64,000 nt of DNA from Oceanospirillaceae bacterium. Its GTDB lineage: Bacteria; Pseudomonadota; Gammaproteobacteria; Pseudomonadales; Balneatricaceae. The position numbers were made by a program, and so were the translations under genes. The notes below the pieces were generated by a model that saw only the letters and a list, made by a program, of their open reading frames with translations, made no database searches and was not told the DNA's origin. Every line of letters starts with the position of its first letter. The stretch's first letter is position 1. The stretch lies in NCBI GenBank assembly GCA_013215505.1, contig JABSQZ010000010.1, positions 1 to 64,000 on the forward strand. The letters are read 5' to 3'. Positions 7,629 to 17,096 of this stretch are shown here, piece after piece.

Positions 7629-8918
7629 CTAATCCTCAGAGGCAGCTTTTTTCTCATTTTCATAGATTAGGATAGGCTTATTAGTGCCTTCTATGACTCC
7701 TTGATCTATTACAACTTTGGTGACGTTTTCAATTGAGGGTAACTCATACATGATATCTAGTAATGAGCCCTCCAAGATAGAACGCAAGCCACGAGCACCG
7801 GTTTTACGATCCAGGGCATGACTGGCAATAGCAACCAAGGCCTCTTCTCTGAAATCGATTTCAGCGCCTTCTAACTCAAACAGCTTGCCATATTGACGAA
7901 CTAAACTGTTTTTTGGCTCTGTAAGAATCTGAATTAACGCATCCTGATCTAACTCTTCAAGTGTCGCAATCATTGGCAGACGACCGACAAACTCAGGAAT
8001 CAAACCAAATTTAACCAGGTCTTCAGATTCAATTTGACGCAGAGTCTCAGAAAGAGAACGAGCATTATCTTTGCTTTTAACCACGGCGTTAAAACCAATC
8101 GAGCCCTTTTCAGATCTATCGCTGATTATTTTTTCCAGCCCGGAAAACGCTCCGCCACAGATAAATAATATGTTAGAGGTATCTACCTGCAAAAACTCTT
8201 GTTGAGGATGCTTGCGCCCACCTTGAGGTGGAATAGAGGCCACTGTGCCTTCAATTAACTTCAACAGCGCTTGCTGCACACCTTCGCCAGATACATCGCG
8301 AGTGATTGATGGATTGTCAGATTTACGGGAAATTTTATCAATTTCATCGATATACACTATACCGCGCTCTGCACGTTCGACGTCGTAATCACATTTTTGC
8401 AATAATTTTTGCACTATGTTTTCAACGTCTTCGCCCACATAGCCAGCCTCAGTCAAGGTAGTGGCATCTGCGATAGTAAAAGGTACATTCAACATCCGCG
8501 CCAATGTTTGTGCCAGCAGCGTTTTACCGCTACCCGTTGGCCCTATTAGCAGTATGTTACTTTTACTTAGCTCAACGGAATCGTCGTCTTTATCTTTACT
8601 GCTCTCCTGAAAACGCAAGCGTTTATAATGGTTATAAACAGCGACCGACAATACCTTTTTAGCTTGCTCTTGGCCTATTACGTAATCGTCTAACTTAGTG
8701 CGAATCTCTTGGGGAGTAGGCAATTGATCAGACTCAACAGGAGCCTCTTCAGCGTTACTGATCTCCTCGCGAATGATGTCATTACACAAGTCGACACATT
8801 CGTCGCAGATGAAAACTGAAGGCCCAGCGATCAACTTTTTAACTTCATCTTGATTTTTGCCACAAAAAGAGCAGATTAATTTGCCGCCCTTGCCTTTATC
8901 GTCGATGTTATCACTCAT
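7629..8918 (-). CDS. clpX: ClpX, ATP-dependent unfoldase of the ClpXP protease
   Basis: A 429-residue AAA+ unfoldase that recognises substrates, unfolds them and feeds them to ClpP in the cytoplasm. The N-terminal zinc-binding domain has C16, C19, C38 and C41. Walker A GPTGSGKT and Walker [11 protein letters not shown] follow, then the pore loop GYVGED, sensor residues and the IGF loop ([11 protein letters not shown]) that docks on ClpP. Length is normal for the family. clpP lies upstream on the same strand, about 180 bases away, so clpX may have its own promoter as well as read-through from clpP. Confidence 0.97.
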   Translation of the reverse strand: MSDNIDDKGKGGKLICSFCGKNQDEVKKLIAGPSVFICDECVDLCNDIIREEISNAEEAPVESDQLPTPQEIRTKLDDYVIGQEQAKKVLSVAVYNHYKRLRFQESSKDKDDDSVELSKSNILLIGPTGSGKTLLAQTLARMLNVPFTIADATTLTEAGYVGEDVENIVQKLLQKCDYDVERAERGIVYIDEIDKISRKSDNPSITRDVSGEGVQQALLKLIEGTVASIPPQGGRKHPQQEFLQVDTSNILFICGGAFSGLEKIISDRSEKGSIGFNAVVKSKDNARSLSETLRQIESEDLVKFGLIPEFVGRLPMIATLEELDQDALIQILTEPKNSLVRQYGKLFELEGAEIDFREEALVAIASHALDRKTGARGLRSILEGSLLDIMYELPSIENVTKVVIDQGVIEGTNKPILIYENEKKAASED

Positions 8919-9101
8919 TCGACTTCCTCATTTACAGTGCTTTATCTATATCTGAATGACCACTGGACACAACAGCTGCTGGCCCAGATACTCTCAATGA
9001 AGACTTTAGCATAAAAATATTGCTCAAAACCTTCAGAAAAAATCTCTATTTCTCAGTATAGCTCAAATTCAAGGCACTTAAGCTATACCTTTATAATCAT
9101 T

Positions 9102-9737
9102 TTACTTGATTGTTGGACGCTGTTCGATGACCTCATCAACCAAACCGTATTCAGCGGCTTCTTTAGCGTTCATGAAATTATCACGATCCGTATCCCGCTT
9201 GATGATTTCAATGTCCTGACCGGTATGTTTGGCCATCAGATTATTCAACTTCTCTCTGATAGACAAAATTTCTTTGGTATGTATCTCGATATCAGATGCC
9301 TGTCCCTGATAACCGCCCAGTGGCTGGTGAATCATGACTCTGGCGTTTGGCAGCGCGAAGCGTTTTCCCTCGGCACCTGCGGTTAGCAAAAAAGCCCCCA
9401 TACTTGCGGCTTGACCCAGGCAAATGGTACTTATGTCCGGCTTTATAAACTGCATAGTATCGTAGATAGACATCCCCGCTGTCACAGATCCACCCGGTGA
9501 GTTGATATACAAATGGATATCTTTATCGGGATTCTCTGCTTCTAAAAACAACATTTGGGCAACAATTAAATTCGCCATATGGTCTTCTACCTGACCGACC
9601 AAAAATATAACGCGCTCTTTCAGTAAACGGGAATAGATATCATATGAGCGCTCTCCTCTGGCGGTCTGCTCTACCACCATAGGTACAAGAGCTGCACTAG
9701 GATCTAAACTAGGACTACCTTGATAAATACCTGACAT
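9102..9737 (-). CDS. clpP: ClpP, proteolytic subunit of ClpXP
   Basis: A 211-residue serine peptidase that forms the double heptameric chamber. Active-site S112 (GQAASMGA) and H137 (MIHQPLGG) are present, and the Asp lies in the DTDRDNF segment. The N-terminal extension ([17 protein letters not shown]) probably includes a propeptide, with mature protein starting near [10 protein letters not shown] ribosome site GGAGAA precedes the ATG. The tig terminator sits just upstream, so clpP is likely transcribed partly from its own promoter. Confidence 0.97.
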   Translation of the reverse strand: MSGIYQGSPSLDPSAALVPMVVEQTARGERSYDIYSRLLKERVIFLVGQVEDHMANLIVAQMLFLEAENPDKDIHLYINSPGGSVTAGMSIYDTMQFIKPDISTICLGQAASMGAFLLTAGAEGKRFALPNARVMIHQPLGGYQGQASDIEIHTKEILSIREKLNNLMAKHTGQDIEIIKRDTDRDNFMNAKEAAEYGLVDEVIEQRPTIK

Positions 9738-9762
9738 GTAAATTCTCCTTCAGCGGATAAAA

Positions 9763-9804
9763 CAAAAAAACGATAGCCAGTTCACACTTACTATCGTTTT
9801 TTAA
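9763..9804 (-). terminator. Hairpin terminator between tig and clpP
   Basis: The 12-bp stem AAAAAACGATAG / CTATCGTTTTTT with a 14-base loop, followed by T's when read on the minus strand. It lies 35 bases after the tig stop and overlaps the clpP leader, so it would lower read-through from tig into clpP. Confidence 0.8.
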
Positions 9805-9837
9805 AATGACTAAACAGCACAAAATGTGTGCATGTGT

Positions 9838-11175
9838 TTACTCTTCGTTAGCTTCGTCTTCTGCTTGAGGCTGAGCTGCAGGCTTAATAGCCTCTTCATA
9901 GCTAACAGCTGTTTCATTAACTTTAGCAGAACTTAGTAAATGATCAATTACTTGATCTTCAATAACTAAGCTTTTAACTTGATTGAGCATGTCATCGTTG
10001 CTGTAGTAATGATCAACAACTTCTTTAGGGTCTTGATAAGTCTGAGCCATCTCTTCGATAGTACTGCGAACACGCTCATCATCAGCCTTAATTTCGTTGC
10101 TCTTGATCACTTCCTGGACCAGCAAACCAACAGAGACACGACGCTTCGCCTGATCGGTAAACATCTCTTTTGGCAACATATTGAAATCTAGGTTAGCACC
10201 TTGACCGCCATACTGCTGTACAGCCTGTTTGCGTAAGTTGTCAATTTCGCCATCGACAAGCGCAGTAGGTACTGCAATTGCATTTAGCTCTACTAACTTA
10301 GCAAAAACTTGATCTTTAAGTTTACCTTTAAGAGACTGACTCATCTCACGGCTCATGTTCTTCTCAACGTCAGTTTTGAAGCTTTCTAGATCCGCAGAAT
10401 CCATACCGAACTTCTTGAAAAACTCTTCGTTTAGTTCAGGTAGCGTAGGCTCGGAGATAGTCTTAGCTGTCGCCTTAAATACCGCTTCTTTACCTTTAAG
10501 GTTTTCAGCTTGGTAGTCATCTGGGAAAGTAACTTTAATATCAAATTCTTTCGCGATTTTTTTACCGATCACTGCATCTTCAAAACCAGGAATCATAGAG
10601 TTTGATCCGAGGATCAGATCAACGCCTTCGCCTTTTCCGCCTTCAAAAGCTTCATCGCCGATGAAACCTTCAAAGTCCAATACCACTTTATCGCCATCTT
10701 TAGCAGCGCGCTTTACTTCAGACCATTCAGTCTGCTGCTTACGCAGTGTTTCAACCATCTGATCAACATCTGCTGCAGAAATTTCTGACGTCTCTTTAGC
10801 AATTTCTACGTCAGAGAAATCAGCCAGATCAATTTCCGGGTAAACTTCAAAAGTAGCAATGAATTCTACATCTTTGCCCGCTTCATCAGTTTTCATTTCA
10901 ATGCTTGGGCCACCAGCTGGGATCAATTTTTCCTGCTGCACTGCCTCGTAGAAGCTCTGCTGTAGAATTTCGCCAACAACATCTTGACGAATACCTGCGC
11001 CGTAACGCTTCTGCACAACTTTAAGAGGCACTTTACCTGGGCGAAAGCCATCGATGCGCACAGTTCTAGCTGTTTGTTGTACTTGTTTTACAACATCGTT
11101 ATCAATACGATCCGCCGGGATAGTAATGGTCATTTGACGCTCTAAGGCGGATTTCGTTTCAACTGAAACTTGCAT
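9838..11175 (-). CDS. tig: Trigger factor, ribosome-bound chaperone and prolyl isomerase
   Basis: A 445-residue chaperone that binds nascent chains at the ribosome exit tunnel. The N-terminal ribosome-binding domain carries the signature VRIDGFRPGKVPLKVVQKRYG (GFRxGKxP), followed by the FKBP-type PPIase domain (GDKVVLDFEGFIGDEAFEGGKGEG) and the helical C-terminal domain. Start set at ATG 11175: the protein then begins MQVSVETKSALERQMTITI, aligning with E. coli, and GAGGA lies six bases upstream. An ATG eleven codons earlier has no such support. Gene order tig-clpP-clpX is the usual one. Confidence 0.97.
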   Translation of the reverse strand: MQVSVETKSALERQMTITIPADRIDNDVVKQVQQTARTVRIDGFRPGKVPLKVVQKRYGAGIRQDVVGEILQQSFYEAVQQEKLIPAGGPSIEMKTDEAGKDVEFIATFEVYPEIDLADFSDVEIAKETSEISAADVDQMVETLRKQQTEWSEVKRAAKDGDKVVLDFEGFIGDEAFEGGKGEGVDLILGSNSMIPGFEDAVIGKKIAKEFDIKVTFPDDYQAENLKGKEAVFKATAKTISEPTLPELNEEFFKKFGMDSADLESFKTDVEKNMSREMSQSLKGKLKDQVFAKLVELNAIAVPTALVDGEIDNLRKQAVQQYGGQGANLDFNMLPKEMFTDQAKRRVSVGLLVQEVIKSNEIKADDERVRSTIEEMAQTYQDPKEVVDHYYSNDDMLNQVKSLVIEDQVIDHLLSSAKVNETAVSYEEAIKPAAQPQAEDEANEE

Positions 11176-11304
11176 GGAATTCCTCACAAATAAATACTTA
11201 GTGTTCATTCTAAACCCATTAAATCCACTGTTTGGACTGGGTTTAGATGCAAAGTGCCTGGCTACAGGTAACTAGCATTTAGCTAGGCTATTTAACTGCA
11301 TAGA

Positions 11305-11333
11305 CAAAATTATAAAGGCGGGAATTTTCCGCC
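11305..11333 (-). terminator. Probable terminator of the tRNA operon
   Basis: Read on the minus strand: GGCGG-AAAATTC-CCGCC followed by TTTATAATTTT. The 5-bp GC stem plus AT-rich tail, about 170 bases after the last tRNA and before tig, fits a weak intrinsic terminator. Confidence 0.5.
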
Positions 11334-11504
11334 ACTTGGAAGAAATAGTCAAGAAATAACATAGAGTTTATAGAGGACTATTTTTTCATTTAATATTCGT
11401 TAACAGATAATGGGGACAAATAACAAAAAACAAAGAGGTAAATGCTAATTATTTAGCAATTGAGTTCATTAGTAGAAAAAATCAGGGAATTTATAAATGA
11501 GGAA

Positions 11505-11581
11505 TGGGGTGAACGACGGGGTTTGAACCCGCGACCGCCGGAATCACAATCCGGAGCTCTACCAACTGAGCTACGCTCACC
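11505..11581 (-). tRNA. tRNA-His (GTG), copy 2 of 2
   Basis: A 77-nt cloverleaf starting GGTGAGCGTAGCTCAG, with anticodon loop ATTGTGATT (GTG), T-loop TTTGAAC and encoded CCA. The extra 5' G paired with the C discriminator is the tRNA-His hallmark. It is identical to the copy at 11737-11813. Last gene of the four-tRNA transcript. Confidence 0.95.
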
Positions 11582-11598
11582 ACAAAATGATATATAAA

Positions 11599-11683
<85 letters not shown>

Positions 11684-11736
11684 GTGGTCTATCTTTTATC
11701 TGTGCTAAGTGCCCTTTACTGACAGCCGTCAGGAAT

Positions 11737-11813
11737 TGGGGTGAACGACGGGGTTTGAACCCGCGACCGCCGGAATCACAATCCGGAGCTCTACCAACTG
11801 AGCTACGCTCACC
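11737..11813 (-). tRNA. tRNA-His (GTG), copy 1 of 2
   Basis: A 77-nt tRNA identical in sequence to the one at 11505-11581, with GTG anticodon, 5' extra G and encoded CCA. Identity of the two copies suggests recent duplication or gene conversion within the operon. Confidence 0.95.
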
Positions 11814-11834
11814 ATTACACCATCACGTAAGTTC

Positions 11835-11911
11835 TGGTACGCCCACCAGGGCTCGAACCTGGAACCTACGCCTTAGAAGGGCGTTGCTCTATCCAATTGA
11901 GCTATGGGCGC
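11835..11911 (-). tRNA. tRNA-Arg (TCT)
   Basis: A 77-nt tRNA starting GCGCCCATAGCTCAATTGG, with anticodon loop CTTCTAA (TCT), T-arm CCAGGTTCGAGCCCTGG and encoded CCA. First gene of the minus-strand tRNA transcript. The order Arg-His-Leu-His before tig matches that known from Pseudomonas relatives. Confidence 0.95.
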
Positions 11912-12232
11912 TTAACTTACCCCTCTGTGTAATTTTTCAAGCTTAAAATTGATCCGCTACAAGAGAGGTGCGTATCCTAATCGCGCCTCTCTCTATCGTC
12001 AAGTATGTTTTAGATAAAACTATAAATAATTCTAATTCTACCCACAACACCGGTAAGATTGAAAAAAACTGTCTATATAATCAACAATATTTTGCCACTA
12101 TCTGCTAGCACTAGTCCGCTGCAAAGAGTTTAATGACAACGCGCTATTTACCGGCTGAACTACTAATTCTTAATAGCTTTCGCTAGACTAACGCCTCTTC
12201 TTCAGATCACAGTACAACTATATATAAGTAAT
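11912..12232. other. Divergent promoter region between the tRNA operon and radD
   Basis: A 320-base non-coding gap holding the tRNA-operon promoter (minus strand) and the radD promoter (plus strand). CTGTCTATATAATCAA at 12069-12084 resembles a LexA box (CTG-N10-CAG) but ends CAA. It is too imperfect to call as a site. Nothing else is recognised. Confidence 0.5.
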
Positions 12233-14014
12233 ATGAGCAAACTCACCCTCAGACCCTACCAGCGCGACGCCGTTCGGGCGACAGTAGAACATTTCAAAAC
12301 GCATGACAGTGCGGCAGTCATCGTCCTGCCCACTGGTGCAGGTAAAAGCCTGGTCATAGCAGAACTCGCCGCCATCGCCAATTATAAAGTGTTAGTGTTA
12401 GCCCACGTCAAAGAACTGGTCGAGCAAAACCAACAAAAATTTCAGCTCTACGGACTCAAGTCTAGTATTTTTTCAGCGGGACTCAAACAAAAAGACAGCA
12501 GCGCCAAAGTTGTCTTTGCCAGCGTTCAGTCTGCTGTGCGCAATCTTCAGTATTTCCAACAGCAATTCAGCTTAGTAATTATTGATGAATGCCATCGTAT
12601 TAATGATGATAACGACAGCCAGTACGGAAAAATTATCCACACACTACAGCGACAAAACAGCCAACTAAAAATACTTGGACTGACCGCCACTCCCTACCGC
12701 CTGGGATCCGGTTGGATCTACCAGTATCACTATCACGGCTTTGCCCGCGCTGATAGTTTGCGGCCTTTTTTGCACTGTATCTATGAACTTCCGCTGAGTT
12801 ATATGATTAAGCACAATTTTTTAACCCCTCCGCTGCTCTACGATGCCACGATTGCCGAGTATGACTTCTCGCAGCTGCCCGGTTATCAGAGCGCCAGTTA
12901 CAGTAGCGGCGAACTTAATCAGCTGTTAGTCAAACATCAAAGAGTCACCCAATCCATTATCGAACAAGTGATCGAACTGTCGCAACAGCGCCAGGGAGTA
13001 ATGATTTTTGCCGCCACAGTCAAACACGCCGAAGAAGTTCTCAGCTACCTGCCCAGTGATCAGAGTGCATTAATCATCGGCGATACCGAGCAGCGTGAAA
13101 GAGATAGACTGATTCAGGCGTTCAAACTCAAGCAGATTAAGTTCCTGGTTAATGTCTCAGTATTAACCACCGGTTTTGATGCCCCGCACGTCGATGTAAT
13201 AGCATTATTGCGTCCGACCCAATCAGTCAGTTTGTTCCAGCAGATTGTCGGCCGGGGGCTGCGCTTAGCCCCACAGAAACAGAACTGTCTGATTTTGGAT
13301 TACACTGGCAGTCAATTTAATATCTTTCACCCGGAAGTGGGAGATGTTAAACCGGATTCAGACAGTCAACCAGTACAAGTATTTTGCCCGCAATGTAATT
13401 TCGCCAATATTTTTTGGGGCAAGTGTGATCAGCAAGGTGAAATAATTGAACACTTTGGTCGCCGCTGCCAGGGCCTCAACAGTGATACAGATTCACAGTC
13501 AGACATGTTTAGCGCTGACATAAACACTGTGGCAGGTGACCCGCGCTGCCAGTTCAGGTTCCGCTTTAAGAGCTGCCCGAATTGCAACGCAGAAAATGAT
13601 ATTGCGGCTCGAGACTGCCGAATCTGTCAGCATGCCCTGGTAGACCCGGATGACCAGTTAAAAAAAGCACTGCAGCTCAGGGATGCCAAAGTTATTCGCT
13701 GTGCTGGTATTAGCTTAGAGGACAACAAAGGCAAGCTAAAAATAACTTATCACGACGAACAAGGTGAAACCTTAACCGAGCATTTCAACATTACCAGCAA
13801 GGCTCAACGCGCCGTGTTCAACAACGTATTTTCCCGACGCCTGCCAGTGCAATTTCAACATCAATACCCCAGTGATCTGCAACAGATATTAAAGATCGCG
13901 GACGCCTACCCGAGTCCAGATTTTGTGATTGCCCGCAAGAGCGGCCATTTTTGGCGGGTGGTAGAAAGAATCTTTGACTATCAGGGAAACTATCGCAGAG
14001 CTAACCAATTGTGA
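12233..14014 (+). CDS. radD: RadD, ATP-dependent DNA-repair helicase-like protein
   Basis: A 593-residue superfamily 2 ATPase matching E. coli RadD (YejH) along its length; RadD assists RecA-mediated repair after irradiation. Motif I VLPTGAGKS, motif II IIDECHRI, motif III LGLTATPYR, motif VI QIVGRGLRLAP. A C-terminal zinc-binding part has CPQC and a later CPNC/CRIC pair. The insertion DTDSQSDMFSADIN near residue 420 is a local difference from E. coli. Downstream, on the same strand, lies another alkylation/repair-related gene. The ATG is preceded by only a weak ribosome site. Confidence 0.95.
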   Translation: MSKLTLRPYQRDAVRATVEHFKTHDSAAVIVLPTGAGKSLVIAELAAIANYKVLVLAHVKELVEQNQQKFQLYGLKSSIFSAGLKQKDSSAKVVFASVQSAVRNLQYFQQQFSLVIIDECHRINDDNDSQYGKIIHTLQRQNSQLKILGLTATPYRLGSGWIYQYHYHGFARADSLRPFLHCIYELPLSYMIKHNFLTPPLLYDATIAEYDFSQLPGYQSASYSSGELNQLLVKHQRVTQSIIEQVIELSQQRQGVMIFAATVKHAEEVLSYLPSDQSALIIGDTEQRERDRLIQAFKLKQIKFLVNVSVLTTGFDAPHVDVIALLRPTQSVSLFQQIVGRGLRLAPQKQNCLILDYTGSQFNIFHPEVGDVKPDSDSQPVQVFCPQCNFANIFWGKCDQQGEIIEHFGRRCQGLNSDTDSQSDMFSADINTVAGDPRCQFRFRFKSCPNCNAENDIAARDCRICQHALVDPDDQLKKALQLRDAKVIRCAGISLEDNKGKLKITYHDEQGETLTEHFNITSKAQRAVFNNVFSRRLPVQFQHQYPSDLQQILKIADAYPSPDFVIARKSGHFWRVVERIFDYQGNYRRANQL

Positions 14015-14168
14015 GCTGTGTATTATTCAATGATTTCCCGCCCAATGTAGACCCGTTCAAAGCAGCATATTGGCCGACCAGGGGATTGCCGATCGGGGCC
14101 TAGAATTGCTACTCTTGTCTGGCTATTTTAGCTGCACTGCAGATCATATTAAGGAGCAATATTTCACT

Positions 14169-14480
14169 ATGGAGCCATCCAACCGAGAGCGAGTCTGGCA
14201 GGTCATACATTCGATCCCCGCGGGTAAAGTGTCTACTTATGGAAAAGTTGCCGCTATGGCGGGTCTTCCCAACCTCGCCAGGGCAGTTGGGCGCTACTTA
14301 TCAGAATTACCTGAGGGCAGCAAGATTCCCTGGCACCGGGTAATCAACTCGCAGGGAAAAATATCTTTTGCCGTGGGAACTGAACGCTTTTTAACACAAA
14401 AAGAAAAACTGCAGGGTGAAGATATAAATTTTTCCAATAACAGAGTCGATTTAAAAACCTATCTGTGGCAAGGTGAGTAA
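14169..14480 (+). CDS. Alkyltransferase-like protein (ATL)
   Basis: A 103-residue protein resembling the DNA-binding domain of O6-methylguanine methyltransferase, but the reactive PCHR is IPWHRV: W55 replaces the cysteine, so it cannot accept the alkyl group. ATLs bind O6-alkylguanine, flip it out and pass the lesion to nucleotide-excision repair (UvrABC). The helix-turn-helix (AGKVSTYGKVAAMAG) and the finger arginine (LARAVGRYL) are present. Start set at ATG 14169, where family similarity begins; AGGAG lies 12 bases upstream, slightly far. Being next to radD suggests a DNA-damage role; uvrB is also in this window. Confidence 0.9.
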   Translation: MEPSNRERVWQVIHSIPAGKVSTYGKVAAMAGLPNLARAVGRYLSELPEGSKIPWHRVINSQGKISFAVGTERFLTQKEKLQGEDINFSNNRVDLKTYLWQGE

Positions 14481-14580
14481 ACTCTGATCGGCTAGTCACT
14501 ATTGAAACAGCCAGGACAGTTGCTAACAGCCATAAATGGACTTGATAACCAAAAACTAAATTGACTCGTAAATACTTTCT

Positions 14581-15702
14581 ATGAACAATCGCATCTTACA
14601 GCAAGAAAACTTGCAGCTAAAAAAGACTTTGCAGATCGCTGTCAAAGAGGCACAACGCAATGAGGAAATCCTCAAGCGCTTCATGGACATAGAGGTACAG
14701 ATGCTCGCCTGTGGCAAACTGTCTCAGCTGATCAATTTATTACTGGTCGATTTCAAAAATATTTTCAAACTGAGCGTTGTCACTATCTATCTGCACAACA
14801 AAGACGAACTGGCCGAATCATTGTTACAAGAGGTAGACCCCGCTCTAAAAAAACACTTACACATTGTTCAAGATTTGCAGTTTATCAGCGAGATATTTCC
14901 CACTAATACAATACGTGCCGGCGAGCTAAACCGGCAACTGCGCAAACAGCTGTTCCCTGACAATCCTTTCATTTTAAGCTCTGTGCTATTGCCACTGATC
15001 AATAAAAACCGGCTGATTGGCAGTTTGCATTTAGGAGCAAGAGAACTAAACCGCTATCACAGTGACTACCGATACGACTATTTAGAGCGTTTAGCTGCCC
15101 TGCTAGCTGTGTGCATCGAAAACTGCATCATTCAGGAAAATCTGGCCTATTTAAGCAGCACTGACACACTGACTAAGCTCTATAATCGGCACAGTTTTGA
15201 TCTGGAAATAGACAAGGCACTGCAGCGAGCAAGCAGACGGCAACAACCTCTGAGTTTATTATTTTTGGATATTGACCACTTTAAGCAAGTCAATGACAAC
15301 TACGGTCACTCTGGGGGTGACGCTATTCTCAAAGCCTTTGCTAAGATCCTGAAAAACCAGATTAGAAACACTGACTTTCTAGCCCGTTTTGGTGGCGAGG
15401 AATTTGCCATTTTACTCCCCGAATGTGAACCGGAGCAAGCGGCGCAAATTTCCAATAACCTGCGCGCTGTCGTCGCGGAACACTTTTTTGATACCGGCAC
15501 AGTCAAAGATATTAAGGTAACCACGTCCATTGGCGTCAGCAGTTATCTACCTGGGCACACTGACATTCAAAGCTTTTCAGAGCTGGCAAGCATTTTACTG
15601 CAAACCTCTGATCAGGCACTTTATCAAGCAAAATTCGGCGGTAGAAATAAAGTCGTTTATAAGGCTATTCCCCTGCCAACCCGCCAGGCCAGTTGCCGCT
15701 AA
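14581..15702 (+). CDS. Diguanylate cyclase with N-terminal GAF/DUF484-like sensor
   Basis: A 373-residue cytoplasmic protein. Residues 1-35 form a short coiled coil, about 40-185 a GAF- or DUF484-like sensor, and 195-360 a GGDEF domain. The active site is GGEEF at 271-275 and the inhibitory I-site RNTD sits at 262-265, exactly five residues before it. It should therefore synthesise c-di-GMP from two GTP with product feedback. No membrane segment is seen, so the signal is intracellular. The same window encodes possible c-di-GMP receptors: a PilZ protein and LapD. Confidence 0.9.
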   Translation: MNNRILQQENLQLKKTLQIAVKEAQRNEEILKRFMDIEVQMLACGKLSQLINLLLVDFKNIFKLSVVTIYLHNKDELAESLLQEVDPALKKHLHIVQDLQFISEIFPTNTIRAGELNRQLRKQLFPDNPFILSSVLLPLINKNRLIGSLHLGARELNRYHSDYRYDYLERLAALLAVCIENCIIQENLAYLSSTDTLTKLYNRHSFDLEIDKALQRASRRQQPLSLLFLDIDHFKQVNDNYGHSGGDAILKAFAKILKNQIRNTDFLARFGGEEFAILLPECEPEQAAQISNNLRAVVAEHFFDTGTVKDIKVTTSIGVSSYLPGHTDIQSFSELASILLQTSDQALYQAKFGGRNKVVYKAIPLPTRQASCR

Positions 15703-15754
15703 ATCATTAGCTAACAGCCATCCCATGATCCAAATTGTCTACAGCCCTGGCGCT

Positions 15755-16387
15755 TCAGCTTCCCTTCCTGCTAGATCTATCCAGTTGCAGCGAGTAATAC
15801 CCTCCGACAACCCGGGTGCATGTTGTCAGCCAACATATTGCACTGAAAAACAGCGCTATGTTTAAAAAATATTGCGGGAACAGGCAACAACATAACAGCA
15901 ATACAATTGTTTCAGTTCCCTCCGCCAGGCCACCCAGGTAATAAAACCCTTTATTTGGATAGGTCATACTTTTGATTGCCCGTCGCTCCGCCATAATCGC
16001 AAAGGCCAGGAAACTACTGCCTGTGCCCATAAAGGAAAACAGCAGCAGCGCTGCTACCAGCGCATTTTCAGCCGGTTGAGCCAGCGCAAAGCCAAACACT
16101 ACCGCCGAGTAAAAAATAAAGTCCAGTACTATATCTAAAAAACCGCCAGCGTCAGTGCTCTCAGATTCCCGGGCGATAGCACCATCAATGCCATCGCAGA
16201 GCCGATTAAACATAATGATGACTGCGGCCAGCAAATAATATTCTAATGCCAGTGCCGGGATCACTAAAAGACCAATGATAAAACCACTGATAGTCACTTG
16301 GTTAGCCGTTACCCCAAGCGCATCCAGTTTTCTGGCAACCCACTGCAGCGGGGGAGAAATGACCTTTAAGCTCCAGCGATCTAGCAT
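15755..16387 (-). CDS. ynjF: CDP-alcohol phosphatidyltransferase family protein, YnjF type
   Basis: A 210-residue membrane protein with about five or six membrane segments and the CDP-alcohol phosphotransferase motif (CDGIDGAIAR, then GGFLDIVLD). It tracks E. coli YnjF closely, including TDAGGFLD, FIGTGSSFLAFA-like and KGFYYLGGLAEGTET. The family joins a CDP-linked lipid head to an alcohol in the inner membrane, but YnjF's substrate is unknown. Start placed at ATG 16387 by alignment with YnjF; a TTG two codons earlier is also open. Last gene of the ynjBCD-F operon, 38 bases after ynjD. Confidence 0.88.
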   Translation of the reverse strand: MLDRWSLKVISPPLQWVARKLDALGVTANQVTISGFIIGLLVIPALALEYYLLAAVIIMFNRLCDGIDGAIARESESTDAGGFLDIVLDFIFYSAVVFGFALAQPAENALVAALLLFSFMGTGSSFLAFAIMAERRAIKSMTYPNKGFYYLGGLAEGTETIVLLLCCCLFPQYFLNIALFFSAICWLTTCTRVVGGYYSLQLDRSSRKGS

Positions 16388-16425
16388 GAGCAACAGCCGG
16401 CATTGACTCTGGAAAACTTCATCTA

Positions 16426-17094
16426 TTAATCCCTTTTTAAGATTTGCATTTGCGCTTCTGATAACGCATAAAACTGATCATTTGGACAATCTTGCCGATC
16501 GTGACTGACCAGTATCGCAGGTATATTCATTGCGGCAATCTGCGCAAAGACAAATTGCCGAAAATCTTGCCGTAGCGCCTGATCTAAACGTGAAAAAGGT
16601 TCATCTAATAACAGCAATTTGGGCCTGGCCAACAAGCTTCGTAACAAGCTAACCCTGGCTCTCTGCCCCCCTGATAATGTTGCGACATCACGCTTTTCAA
16701 AACCCGCCAGACCGGCACTCTCCAGAGCCTGCCCAACCTTATGCATACGCTCTTGGCTAACACCTCTGGGCAGGGCAAACAACAGATTCCCAGCGACATC
16801 TAAATGCGGGAACAACAAATCATCCTGGTACTGGATAGCAACTCCACGGCGCTCCATCGACAAACCATTGAGTTGCTGATTTCGTAAAACGATATTACCA
16901 CTGAGCTCAAATTCATCGCCGCTGCTCCCCGCTATCGCTGCTAACAAGCTAGACTTACCACAGCCACTTGGGCCCATTACCACCAAAAGCTCTCCCGCCG
17001 TTAACTGTATAGAGATTTCAGGAAAAACAGCAACTCCAGCGAGTCGCAACTGTAATTTTTGTAATTGAAAAACAACAGGTTTTATCTTTGTCAA
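16426..17094 (-). CDS. ynjD: ABC transporter ATPase, YnjD type
   Basis: A 222-residue nucleotide-binding subunit: Walker A GPSGCGKSS, Q-loop IQYQDDLLFPHL, signature TLSGGQRARVSL, Walker B KLLLLDEPF and the H-loop VSHD. It would energise the permease encoded two bases upstream. In E. coli YnjBCD is an uncharacterised importer resembling those for thiamine or iron; no substrate is fixed for it. Confidence 0.9.
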   Translation of the reverse strand: MTKIKPVVFQLQKLQLRLAGVAVFPEISIQLTAGELLVVMGPSGCGKSSLLAAIAGSSGDEFELSGNIVLRNQQLNGLSMERRGVAIQYQDDLLFPHLDVAGNLLFALPRGVSQERMHKVGQALESAGLAGFEKRDVATLSGGQRARVSLLRSLLARPKLLLLDEPFSRLDQALRQDFRQFVFAQIAAMNIPAILVSHDRQDCPNDQFYALSEAQMQILKRD

Positions 17095-17096
17095 AG

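Noticed and set aside
12069-12084. LexA-like box upstream of radD
   Set aside because: CTGTCTATATAATCAA ends in CAA instead of CAG; one mismatch in the conserved half is too much to call a site without binding data.
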